Assembly: GCA_016186945.1 (NCBI GenBank)
Contig: JACPKR010000002.1
Location: 1 to 50,940 of the forward strand
Source: Deltaproteobacteria bacterium
GTDB taxonomy: Bacteria > Bdellovibrionota_B > Oligoflexia > Oligoflexales > Bog-1112
Direction of reading: 5' to 3'
DNA length: 50,940 nucleotides
Shown: piece after piece, positions 6,982-14,640 of the stretch
Layout: each line of letters begins with the position of its first letter
How positions within the stretch are numbered: the stretch's first letter is position 1
Notes under the pieces: generated by a model
Told to the model about the DNA's origin: nothing
Database searches by the model: none
Seen by the model: the letters and a program-made list of their open reading frames with translations, nothing else
Translations under genes and position numbers: made by a program

Positions 6982-8231
6982 GCTTATCTCTCAGAAGTAT
7001 GTTGAATCGCAAATGGACGACAATTCTAACTCTCTTTGCTATCTCCCTTTCCGTAACGTTACTGCTTAGCATTGAGCGTATCCGTGAAGGAACGAAAGAC
7101 AGTTTTTCAAACGCTGCATCTGGCATCGACCTAATTGTGGGCGGGCGAGGTGGGTCTGTCCAGCTTCTTCTGTTTTCCGTGTTCAACATTGGAAATGCGA
7201 CAAGCAATCTTTCTTGGGAATCCTACGAGGACGTTCGCCAACACCCAGACATCGAGTGGACAATCCCTCTTTCCATGGGAGACACGCACAGGGGATTCAA
7301 GGTCATTGGCACGACAGAGGCTTATTTTGAACACTTTAAAGTGGGAAGCGGTCGTCACATCTTCCTTCAAAAGGGACAACGGTTCCGGCAGGTTTTTGAA
7401 GCAGTGGTAGGTTCTGACGTTGCTGAGCTTCTGAAATACGATCTGGGGAAGGAAATCATACTTGCCCACGGAGACAGTCACGAGGGAATTCTCGACCATG
7501 ACGATCGACCGTTTCACATAGTGGGGATCTTGGGCAAAACGGGAACTCCTGTGGATCGCGTCATCCTAGTAAGTCTGGAGAGCGTTGAAGCGATGCATTT
7601 TGACTGGCATGATGGCGCTCCTCCCCGTGAGGAGGAACATCACGACCATGAAGAGATCTTGCGTGCAGACCTTTCTCCCCAACACATTTCCACTTTTTTA
7701 ATCGGATTGAAAACTAAGCTCGGCATCTTTCCCATCCAGCGTATGATTAATGAGTATAAAGCAGAACCGTTGCTGGCTATTTTGCCAGGAATGACGTTTC
7801 GAGAACTTTGGTCTATCGTCTCAGTCGTCGACACAGCTCTGCTTTTGATTTCTTTCTTTGTTATTGTCGCTGGAATTCTGGGGATGCTGGCGTCACTCCT
7901 TACCACTCTCGAAAGCCGCAAGCGGGAAATAGCTATACTCCGTTCCTTGGGAGCGCGGCCAGCGAGTATTTTTGCCCTCTTTCTGAGCGAAGCCCTGCTC
8001 CTCGGGTTAGGCGGATGTTTGGTAGGCGCCCTGTTTGTCTACCCTCTACTCTGGCTGCTGCAACCAGTTATCGAATCGAGGTTTGGAATGCTGATTCCTA
8101 TCACTCATCATCTTGTATATGACATGAGTGTCTTCCTCGGCGTCGTAGGTCTGGCCTTGATCGCCGGCAGCATTCCTGCCTGGCAGGCTTACAAACGTTC
8201 CCTCAGCAGCGGGCTTACGATTAGGATATAG
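6969..8231 (+). CDS. FtsX/MacB-type ABC permease with His-rich periplasmic loop
   Basis: A 420-residue inner-membrane permease with one N-terminal helix (about 14-33), a long periplasmic domain (34-280) and three C-terminal helices (about 286-312, 333-362, 375-405). This is the MacB/LolC topology of mechanotransmission ABC systems. The periplasmic domain carries a cluster of His and acidic residues at 210-229 (with EEEHHDHEE) and another, ILDHDDRPFH, at 174-183, which suggests metal binding. Together with the DUF3299 gene just downstream this resembles ABC/DUF3299 cassettes linked to metal handling or lipoprotein release; the substrate is inferred and uncertain. Confidence 0.88.
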   Translation: MSPLSLSLRSMLNRKWTTILTLFAISLSVTLLLSIERIREGTKDSFSNAASGIDLIVGGRGGSVQLLLFSVFNIGNATSNLSWESYEDVRQHPDIEWTIPLSMGDTHRGFKVIGTTEAYFEHFKVGSGRHIFLQKGQRFRQVFEAVVGSDVAELLKYDLGKEIILAHGDSHEGILDHDDRPFHIVGILGKTGTPVDRVILVSLESVEAMHFDWHDGAPPREEEHHDHEEILRADLSPQHISTFLIGLKTKLGIFPIQRMINEYKAEPLLAILPGMTFRELWSIVSVVDTALLLISFFVIVAGILGMLASLLTTLESRKREIAILRSLGARPASIFALFLSEALLLGLGGCLVGALFVYPLLWLLQPVIESRFGMLIPITHHLVYDMSVFLGVVGLALIAGSIPAWQAYKRSLSSGLTIRI

Positions 8232-8240
8232 GGAGGAAAC

Positions 8241-8753
8241 ATGCAACGTTATGTAGGCGCAAGTATCCTCATCCTGTTCTCGGCTCTTGTCTCTTTCTTC
8301 TATCCCCGAAAACAAGGAATGATGGACCTTCCCGAACAAGAAACGGAGCAGGTCCAAGACAGTGCTCCCACTGTAGTTCGATGGCAAGTTCTTCAGAAGC
8401 TGGACTATAAAAACAATAAAATCGAGGACGAATCCCTCCGAGCGGTGATTAACAAGAAGGTGAGAGTGCCAGGGTTCGCTGTTCCTCTCAGCGACAATTT
8501 ACGCTCTGTTTCAGACTTCCTTCTCGTCCCGAATGCCATGGCATGTATCCATGTGCCCGCCCCTCCCCCAAACCTGATCGTCTTTGTCTCGCTCCCGGAC
8601 CCGCTAAGCATCGAACGCCTCGTTGGCCCTCTTTGGATAGAAGGAATCTTGCGAATCAAGGCAACTCAGAGCATTTACGGTTCCTCTTCCTACGAAATGG
8701 AAAACGTTACGATCGAACCTTACAATTGGCAGACCGCACAAGACAATCCGTAA
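8241..8753 (+). CDS. DUF3299 domain protein
   Basis: A 170-residue protein with an N-terminal membrane anchor or signal (residues 4-21) and a DUF3299 domain at about 47-162. The family hallmark is present: FLLVPNAMACIHVPAPPPN at 93-111, with Cys102 and His104 followed by the Pro-rich turn. The family is periplasmic and of unknown biochemical function; the conserved Cys and His suggest metal or redox chemistry. It lies 9 bases after the permease, with GGAGG before its ATG, and closes the three-gene operon. The His-rich permease loop makes a shared metal-related job plausible. Confidence 0.85.
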   Translation: MQRYVGASILILFSALVSFFYPRKQGMMDLPEQETEQVQDSAPTVVRWQVLQKLDYKNNKIEDESLRAVINKKVRVPGFAVPLSDNLRSVSDFLLVPNAMACIHVPAPPPNLIVFVSLPDPLSIERLVGPLWIEGILRIKATQSIYGSSSYEMENVTIEPYNWQTAQDNP

Positions 8754-8777
8754 CCCCACTTTGCACCCCTGCCTGTT

Positions 8778-10142
8778 TTATTGAGACAAATCGAGGTTTA
8801 CCGGAACGCTGTGCACACGATACGAAGGGTACCCTTCGATACGTTGGGGTGAAATCGCGATCACCTTCGTAGTCAAATCACTGCGCGCGGGAAGGACGAA
8901 ATTTGGAAAGGCAAAGGAGGTCGTCGTTGAATCTATCTCCTTGCTACTGAAAAGCATGTTCGAATTCCTGTCGAATACAAGCACAGTCCAAGTGAAAGCA
9001 ATGTCCGCGCCCAAAGGTTCCCCTGAGATGCTTACCACATTGGAAGACGCTGTCGCCGTTATAGTCCCTAGGGTGACGTCGGGAAGATTTTGTGGGTAGT
9101 AGTGTTCCATCAATGTGCCATCTTCCTCTAGCACAACGAGCTTTACGAAGAAAGTTTGATAGCGTCTTGGCAACTCAGCGACGGGCAGTCTAATTTTCAC
9201 ACTGTAAAAAGAATCGCCTTTCTTCAAGTCCCCATGGTTCCCGTCGTCATACAGTTCACCATTCCAAGCTTCTTCCGATAAGTCTGATTTTACAGAGGTC
9301 GCATTTTCAAAGAGGGACGAGGGACCCAGAAGACTCATGGACTCAAACTTATAGTCATCCTTCACCTTCACAGTGAAAGATAGGGCATACTCGGAATTCG
9401 TAGCACTTAAGTCAGCTTTCTCCAATGTTGCCGTAACAAAGTCCAACCCTTCGTCAAAATACTGATCATGGCTTTGTTCAAAAATATCATCGGTCCCGTT
9501 TGCATTAGAGTCAGAATCCAGATAGTCAGGCAAACCATCACCGTCATCGTCTCGATCAACATAATTGTTGATTCCGTCATTATCTAAATCAAAACTTAAC
9601 GCGTCTTGCGTCAAATTGACTTGGTTACCATTGGGTGCTTCGCCCAATAGGCTCCAGATCGTGTCCATCCCGTCGGGGATGCCGTTTTTGTTTTCATCTT
9701 TTGGCACATAAGGATCCAAGGTAACTTCAACGTCATCCCCAAATGTCATCTTGGGGCCGTGGTAAACAATATAAGGCAAGTGTCCCAGATGCGGCTTGAA
9801 ATACTGAAAAAGACGGGGGTCCTCAGCAGTGGGTAGCGTCAAGACAGAGGCCAATTGACTATCAATGGAAAACAAAATAAGGGTGTAGTCTTTGACTGTG
9901 TCAACCTGTTGCAAGAGGAAGGTTCCGTTAGCGGAAATATTCGCCAGGAAACCAAAACCCCGACCTTTTTCAATCAGGAAGAGTTTCCAGTTACGTAAAT
10001 CCTCCGAACTTCCGTAAAAAGTTGAAATTACACCATTGATATCTTGGATCGTGCTTGGTTCCTCAATAACTTCCTCTTCTTCTTTCTTTCCGCAAGACCA
10101 GAGAAAAAGAAAGATGAGCAGCAATGACATGAATTGTTTCAA
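8778..10142 (-). CDS. Lipoprotein with thrombospondin type 3-like calcium-binding repeats
   Basis: A 454-residue lipoprotein: signal peptide with lipobox ending at Cys17, then an acidic linker (GKKEEEEVIEE). Residues 148-220 hold Asp/Asn-rich repeats of the DxDxDGxxD type (DENKNGIPDG, DLDNDGINNY, DRDDDGDGLPDYLD), which bind calcium in thrombospondin type 3 repeats. The flanks are beta-rich; the C-terminal 90 residues look like an Fn3-type domain. It is probably exposed at the cell surface or in the periplasm. No enzyme motif is seen. It is convergent with the DUF3299 gene. Confidence 0.8.
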   Translation of the reverse strand: MKQFMSLLLIFLFLWSCGKKEEEEVIEEPSTIQDINGVISTFYGSSEDLRNWKLFLIEKGRGFGFLANISANGTFLLQQVDTVKDYTLILFSIDSQLASVLTLPTAEDPRLFQYFKPHLGHLPYIVYHGPKMTFGDDVEVTLDPYVPKDENKNGIPDGMDTIWSLLGEAPNGNQVNLTQDALSFDLDNDGINNYVDRDDDGDGLPDYLDSDSNANGTDDIFEQSHDQYFDEGLDFVTATLEKADLSATNSEYALSFTVKVKDDYKFESMSLLGPSSLFENATSVKSDLSEEAWNGELYDDGNHGDLKKGDSFYSVKIRLPVAELPRRYQTFFVKLVVLEEDGTLMEHYYPQNLPDVTLGTITATASSNVVSISGEPLGADIAFTWTVLVFDRNSNMLFSSKEIDSTTTSFAFPNFVLPARSDLTTKVIAISPQRIEGYPSYRVHSVPVNLDLSQ

Positions 10143-10273
10143 ATAGGTATCCCGTTAGTGGAAAACTTCTCTCGTATTGTAATCGGCTGTTAAGCTAGGC
10201 TATTTAGCCAGTGGAAAATGGGCAGTTTTTCACTTTTTTGGGGTATGGAATAAAATGCAGGGAAATGGGCAGA

Positions 10274-11164
10274 TCATTGCTTGACTTGCAAGACAGCCTG
10301 GCGCATTTTTTGTAAACTCTTGAATGTTCCCTTAAAATAACTGTCAGGGGCCTCGGTGATAATTTGGCTCCAGAAAGGATATAGTTTCCACTCCCAACGT
10401 AAGGTCATTAGTTTGTACGAAATTAGGAGGGTGTCGAGTCCATTAATGTCATAGTACAGATTCACCGTCCTACCCCCCCAAGTCCCATACGTTCCAATAT
10501 CGGCACCTTTGGCACTGGTTGATGTGACAAAGGCGGGGACATCGTCCAAAGGAAAACGGTCCATGAGGTCTCCAGCCTGCGCCGCTTCAAAACCGAAGCC
10601 CTCATTGCTTCGGTAGTTGTATTGAGAGAAGTGTGTGCGGTTGGTGAAATTGAAGCGCCATATAGCTGTCGTTAAACTTAGGGAATTGCCTGCGAGATCT
10701 ATGTTCCCAATCACACTACCATCGAACATTGCTTCCCTTAACTGAGGCGAGGACAGGATGTTTGAGGCGTTAAAAAAATCTGGTTGAACATTACGAAACA
10801 CAAAAGCGCCTTTTGCTATCAACACAAGGTCAGATGCCCCTAAAACAAAGGCAAAATCATCTACGTCAAAGTTTGACGCCTGGTCTTTAAACTGTGGCGA
10901 TGTCAATACATTAAGCCCCATTTGCAGATGACCGTCCGCGAGAGCCTGCGGACTGAGTGCGAATTGCGCCGATTCTTCTTTGATAAGGCGAGATTCTTCC
11001 TGCGTAGTCGATTCACCCATTCGTTGTGCCAGATCAGATAAGGTGGAAGCTCGCAACTCAATACAGAATATAGGCGTCAAAACCACCGACAATAATCTCA
11101 ACCCGTTGGCAACTTGAACGCGAACCATCCTCTGCCTCCCTTCCAACATCATCAGCTTCTTCAA
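10274..11164 (-). CDS. Secreted protein of unknown function
   Basis: A 296-residue protein with a long N-terminal region and hydrophobic segment (about 21-40, ending IELRA) that can act as a signal peptide. A later start at Met12 would give a more usual signal length. The rest is soluble, mixed alpha/beta, with no motif I recognise. It is 131 bases upstream of the calcium-repeat lipoprotein on the same strand and may be co-transcribed with it. Confidence 0.65.
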   Translation of the reverse strand: MKKLMMLEGRQRMVRVQVANGLRLLSVVLTPIFCIELRASTLSDLAQRMGESTTQEESRLIKEESAQFALSPQALADGHLQMGLNVLTSPQFKDQASNFDVDDFAFVLGASDLVLIAKGAFVFRNVQPDFFNASNILSSPQLREAMFDGSVIGNIDLAGNSLSLTTAIWRFNFTNRTHFSQYNYRSNEGFGFEAAQAGDLMDRFPLDDVPAFVTSTSAKGADIGTYGTWGGRTVNLYYDINGLDTLLISYKLMTLRWEWKLYPFWSQIITEAPDSYFKGTFKSLQKMRQAVLQVKQ

Positions 11165-11286
11165 GCTTTATCACATGTTAACATATCGTTTCTACAGAAT
11201 ATTTTTCTTGTAAGGTGAGGATACGGAATTGAAGGAGACAGTTTTGAAAAAAAGTTCCCCTCCACGCCACTAAGTTAAGACCAAGC

Positions 11287-11432
11287 GTAATGCGTAAGCC
11301 ACTTGGGGCAAATTGGGAGAGGGGGGTTTGGGGGGGCGAGGGAACCGTCGCTCCCCCAAGGGATTTCTTGGAGGAACCAGCTGCGCAGTTTCCTCCAAAC
11401 CACCTCCTTGCCCCAAGTGGCTTACGCATTAC
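11287..11432. mobile_element. Full copy A of the dispersed 146-bp inverted-repeat element, with 8-bp flanking repeats
   Basis: The best-preserved copy. It has perfect 25-bp terminal inverted repeats beginning GTAATGCGTAAGCCACTTGG at each end. GACCAAGC flanks it directly on both sides (11279-11286 and 11433-11440), as expected for a target-site duplication. Inside are a G-rich arm, and an inner hairpin with TTGGAGGAA and TTCCTCCAA around the palindrome CTGCGCAG. It has no coding capacity. The structure is that of a MITE-like non-autonomous element. Confidence 0.82.
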
Positions 11433-11473
11433 GACCAAGCCTATAAAATACTTGCTTTTTTTTAGTGTTTTTG

Positions 11474-12373
11474 TCATCGTCCATTGGTAGGATACGCGTA
11501 CATTGTAACCCCGGTAATCGTCGTCCCATCCTCGAAAATACAAGTTTGCGTAGTATAGTCACCATGCCCTTGATAATAACCTATGTTCGGAGCATAAATA
11601 CAAGCCTCGTTGGTCTCACACAAACCGTCATCATCACCGATATTATCCAGCAAAACTTCAACTGCCGCTTTGAGATAGGGTTCTTCAACTATAGGGGTAA
11701 CACCAGGCGCAGAAAACATGAAGTTTATATATTGGTCTCCATGTACCCGCGATGGACAGGTTCCCCCGTTTACAAAATCCTCGTTAGGCGGAGTACCGTC
11801 ACCGTCATCGCTTATGTTCAATAAAGCAGATGTCGAGGCGTATCCCCACTCCCAAATCCGTCCGGTGCCGCTGCTCCAATACCCTCGGTTTAAGGAATTG
11901 ATATACGAAGAATTGCCGGCTTTACCCCAACTACGGGTCGGTGTTAAAAAGTTGTGCCAATCGAAGGTCAAACTCGTAGAAAAGGTTGCTGCACCATCTG
12001 TGTCGCTACTGTTGCTGGTATCATTAGAGGTTATGTAGGTATTCATCAAATCGGTGGCGTTAACATCCCAAATAAAGGTAGGGTTCTGGTTGTAGACACC
12101 GAAAGCAGAACAAGCTACAGAACCATTATACCCATCCGGAGTATATAAAATGTAACAACCGGCTGTTGAGCTGGTAGAATAAAGATTGACGCCGGTAAAT
12201 CTGGTATACCGGTGGGCATGCCACTCTGCGGAGTACTCGTAAATTGCATATTGACCATTACCGGCGTTAAGCATCTGAGAATAAGTGTTATTCCCCTGTT
12301 TAAGATAAATACCGTAAGTACCGTTATTCAAAATCGAAACGTTGTGCCATTTGTCTTTTCCATATTCCTCCAA
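11474..12373 (-). CDS. C-terminal fragment of the split lipoprotein
   Basis: A 299-residue frame whose first codon would be an unsupported TTG. Its first residues (NVSILNNGTYGIYLKQGNN) continue the beta-helix of the middle fragment. The C-terminal part has several Cys (GLCETNEACIYAP, TQTCIFEDG) and aromatic residues, as in surface adhesin or carbohydrate-binding heads. No enzyme motif is seen. Confidence 0.65.
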   Translation of the reverse strand: MEEYGKDKWHNVSILNNGTYGIYLKQGNNTYSQMLNAGNGQYAIYEYSAEWHAHRYTRFTGVNLYSTSSTAGCYILYTPDGYNGSVACSAFGVYNQNPTFIWDVNATDLMNTYITSNDTSNSSDTDGAATFSTSLTFDWHNFLTPTRSWGKAGNSSYINSLNRGYWSSGTGRIWEWGYASTSALLNISDDGDGTPPNEDFVNGGTCPSRVHGDQYINFMFSAPGVTPIVEEPYLKAAVEVLLDNIGDDDGLCETNEACIYAPNIGYYQGHGDYTTQTCIFEDGTTITGVTMYAYPTNGR

Positions 12374-14301
12374 TACCCTGCGCTAACTCTCATCCCAACC
12401 TGGTTGTTGGTAATCTGAACCCGACTGTAGACCGCATAATCTGTTCCATAATTGTAATGTCCATAAATCGAGTTGTTGTTTATCTTACCGTCTTGGATAA
12501 CGCACCAGTCACAATAAACGACCCAAATTCCAACTTCGTTATTTGCCGTGCTGAAGTCGGTCAACAGACTATAGCCTGTGTCAAAGTAAATCCCATAGCT
12601 ATTGTCGGTAGTTTGAGTCGGCACTCCCTTTATATTATGGGCATTTATGTACTGAGCAGTGTTGTTATGATATGTCTTTGCAGTGTCGTGAAGAAAGCTC
12701 AATCCCATGTAGTTGGCGCCATAAACTTCGACATAACGGAACTTACTGAAAACAGACCCATAGAAATGTAGGACGTGATTAACTGTAGTCCCACTTGCAG
12801 GAGTGCCGTTAAAATCACCTTCGATCCACAGGAATTTTTGACTTCCCGCAGAAACAAGACAGGTATAGTTAGAAGGGTCTGGGCTTTCCCCAGTAGCACG
12901 TACGCAGTTGTAAGTAGCCGAACCCCCATAAGTAAGAGTTTGGCCATCTTTGATAACCAGAGCTACTTTGTCAGCATTGATGTTATAGCCGTTACTGGCT
13001 CGCGAATCAGAGAGAACGTATATAGTGCCTGTAGTGCCTTCAGGAGATAAAACTTGCACTCCTGACGAACTATTGTCAGGCAACTCCGTTATCGTATTGG
13101 TCCACCATGGGACAGTATCCGTATTATCGCTGGTTACGGTTAAACTGTTTTTCTGCAAAGTTGCACTATTCACCGCAAACTTAGGGGTGGTGGTAAAATC
13201 AATTAGAGTTGACAGCTTTTTCCCCTCATTAAGTTCGGACGAGTAAAAAATTGCGTAACCACCAGAATTACTACACGTCCATGTAAAGGCCCCCAGCGCA
13301 TCGCTCAACGCCAAATCGCTGCAAGAACTTTCCCAGGGAACTGCAACCTTTTTCCTCTCTCCACCGTGAATACATTTGTTCCACTTATTTTCGTCAGCCA
13401 CTACCCCATCGCCTGTGCACGACGAACCATCACTTCTAACATAGTCGTTCCAATTGCCATTCGTTGAGTAAACCGACTCGACAACAATGGTGGGAACCGT
13501 GAGAGAGAACTGGTCGCTTTGGTTAGACGCTGCAACCCCGTCGGTTACCGTAACGGTAATGATCGATGTACCAGCCTGATAATCTTTGGGTGTCAACGCT
13601 ATTGAACAATCGGGAGCCGTGCCCGAGAAACCAAAATTGCCAGTATCGATCAGGGTCGGGTTACTTGAACTTACACTTAAAGAGGTAGTGCAGGTTAAGA
13701 CGTCATCGTCATCGGTAATCGTTACTGCAATCCCGCTAAGGGCTGTGTTTATTAACGTCGTTTTATTAGTGATGTCTGAAATCGTCGGTGGCTGATCAAA
13801 CGTAAAGGCGAACTGAGTTGCTGCAGTGTTTCCATTGCCTACCGCGTCGAAACCTGTGTTCGCGCTAATATCGACAGTAACTGCACCCTTTGGCCCCGTA
13901 ATGTTGAAAGTGTAGGTCGTTCCCGAGCCGGCGAAAGAGGATACACTACCGTTTCCCACCGTTACGTCTCCGCTGGAAAAGCCAGTCACACTTTCGCTGA
14001 ACGTTACCGTAAAGGCTGCTGGTGAAGTCGCCGTCGCTCCTCCGTTTGACACTGTCGAACTCGTAATCGTTGCCGACGGCTGGATGCTGTCGTGAATGAT
14101 CGTGTCACTTACGCTCGTGCTTTCGTTACCCGCGGCGTCTTTGAATTTGACATAGACAGTTGCTGTTGCGTTTGTTTGAGCGAGCGTCCAGGCTTTCGAG
14201 GTGGCAGATGCTTCCCAGGAGCCTGAGGCGAAGGTGTCTGAGTTAGACACGAACATTTGCGTCACCCCGTTCGTGTCGGAAGCGGCAAGAGTCAGGGTCA
14301 C
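12328..14301 (-). CDS. Middle fragment of the split lipoprotein: Ig-like repeats and beta-helix
   Basis: The 657-residue frame has only an internal GTG as a possible start, with no ribosome binding site or signal peptide, so it is not an independent gene. It continues the Ig-like repeats (about 1-275), then a domain with paired Cys, then a right-handed parallel beta-helix (about 500-640) with Asn-rich turns such as YHNNTAQYINAHN. It ends out of frame in EKTNGTTFRF at 12328. Confidence 0.7.
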   Translation of the reverse strand: MTLTLAASDTNGVTQMFVSNSDTFASGSWEASATSKAWTLAQTNATATVYVKFKDAAGNESTSVSDTIIHDSIQPSATITSSTVSNGGATATSPAAFTVTFSESVTGFSSGDVTVGNGSVSSFAGSGTTYTFNITGPKGAVTVDISANTGFDAVGNGNTAATQFAFTFDQPPTISDITNKTTLINTALSGIAVTITDDDDVLTCTTSLSVSSSNPTLIDTGNFGFSGTAPDCSIALTPKDYQAGTSIITVTVTDGVAASNQSDQFSLTVPTIVVESVYSTNGNWNDYVRSDGSSCTGDGVVADENKWNKCIHGGERKKVAVPWESSCSDLALSDALGAFTWTCSNSGGYAIFYSSELNEGKKLSTLIDFTTTPKFAVNSATLQKNSLTVTSDNTDTVPWWTNTITELPDNSSSGVQVLSPEGTTGTIYVLSDSRASNGYNINADKVALVIKDGQTLTYGGSATYNCVRATGESPDPSNYTCLVSAGSQKFLWIEGDFNGTPASGTTVNHVLHFYGSVFSKFRYVEVYGANYMGLSFLHDTAKTYHNNTAQYINAHNIKGVPTQTTDNSYGIYFDTGYSLLTDFSTANNEVGIWVVYCDWCVIQDGKINNNSIYGHYNYGTDYAVYSRVQITNNQVGMRVSAGYWRNMEKTNGTTFRF

Positions 14302-14640
14302 ACTCGTTGACGAAGTATATGTCGCTCTATAGAGACTGAATGGGACGAAGGGCCGGTGTTGTCGTGAATGATCGTGTCACTTACGCCTGTGCTTTCGTTA
14401 CCTACGGTGTCTTTGAATTTGACATAGACAGTTGCTGTTGCGTTTGTCTGAGCCAGCGTCCAGGCTTTCGAGGTGGCAAAGGCTTCCCAGGAGCCTGAGG
14501 CGAAGGTGTCTGAGTTAGACACGAACATTTGCGTCACCCCGTTCGTGTCGGAAGCGGCAAGGGTCAGAGTCACACTCGTTGACGAAGTATATGTCGCTCC
14601 GGAATCTATAGAGACTGAATGGGACGAAGGGCCGGTATTG
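14089..14640 (-). repeat. Near-identical tandem Ig-repeat units (279 bp and 272 bp)
   Basis: The segment from GTCGTGAATG at 14361 to about 14640 is repeated at 14089 to 14360 with only scattered substitutions. Corresponding points are 272 bases apart. The upstream unit equals 93 codons (279 bases); the downstream one lacks 7 bases and so breaks the frame. Such near-identity indicates recent duplication or gene conversion. Confidence 0.8.

Noticed and set aside
11178-11543. Minus-strand frame of 121 codons over element copy A
   Set aside because: It is a frame through the inverted repeat; similar frames appear in other copies and all read repeat sequence.
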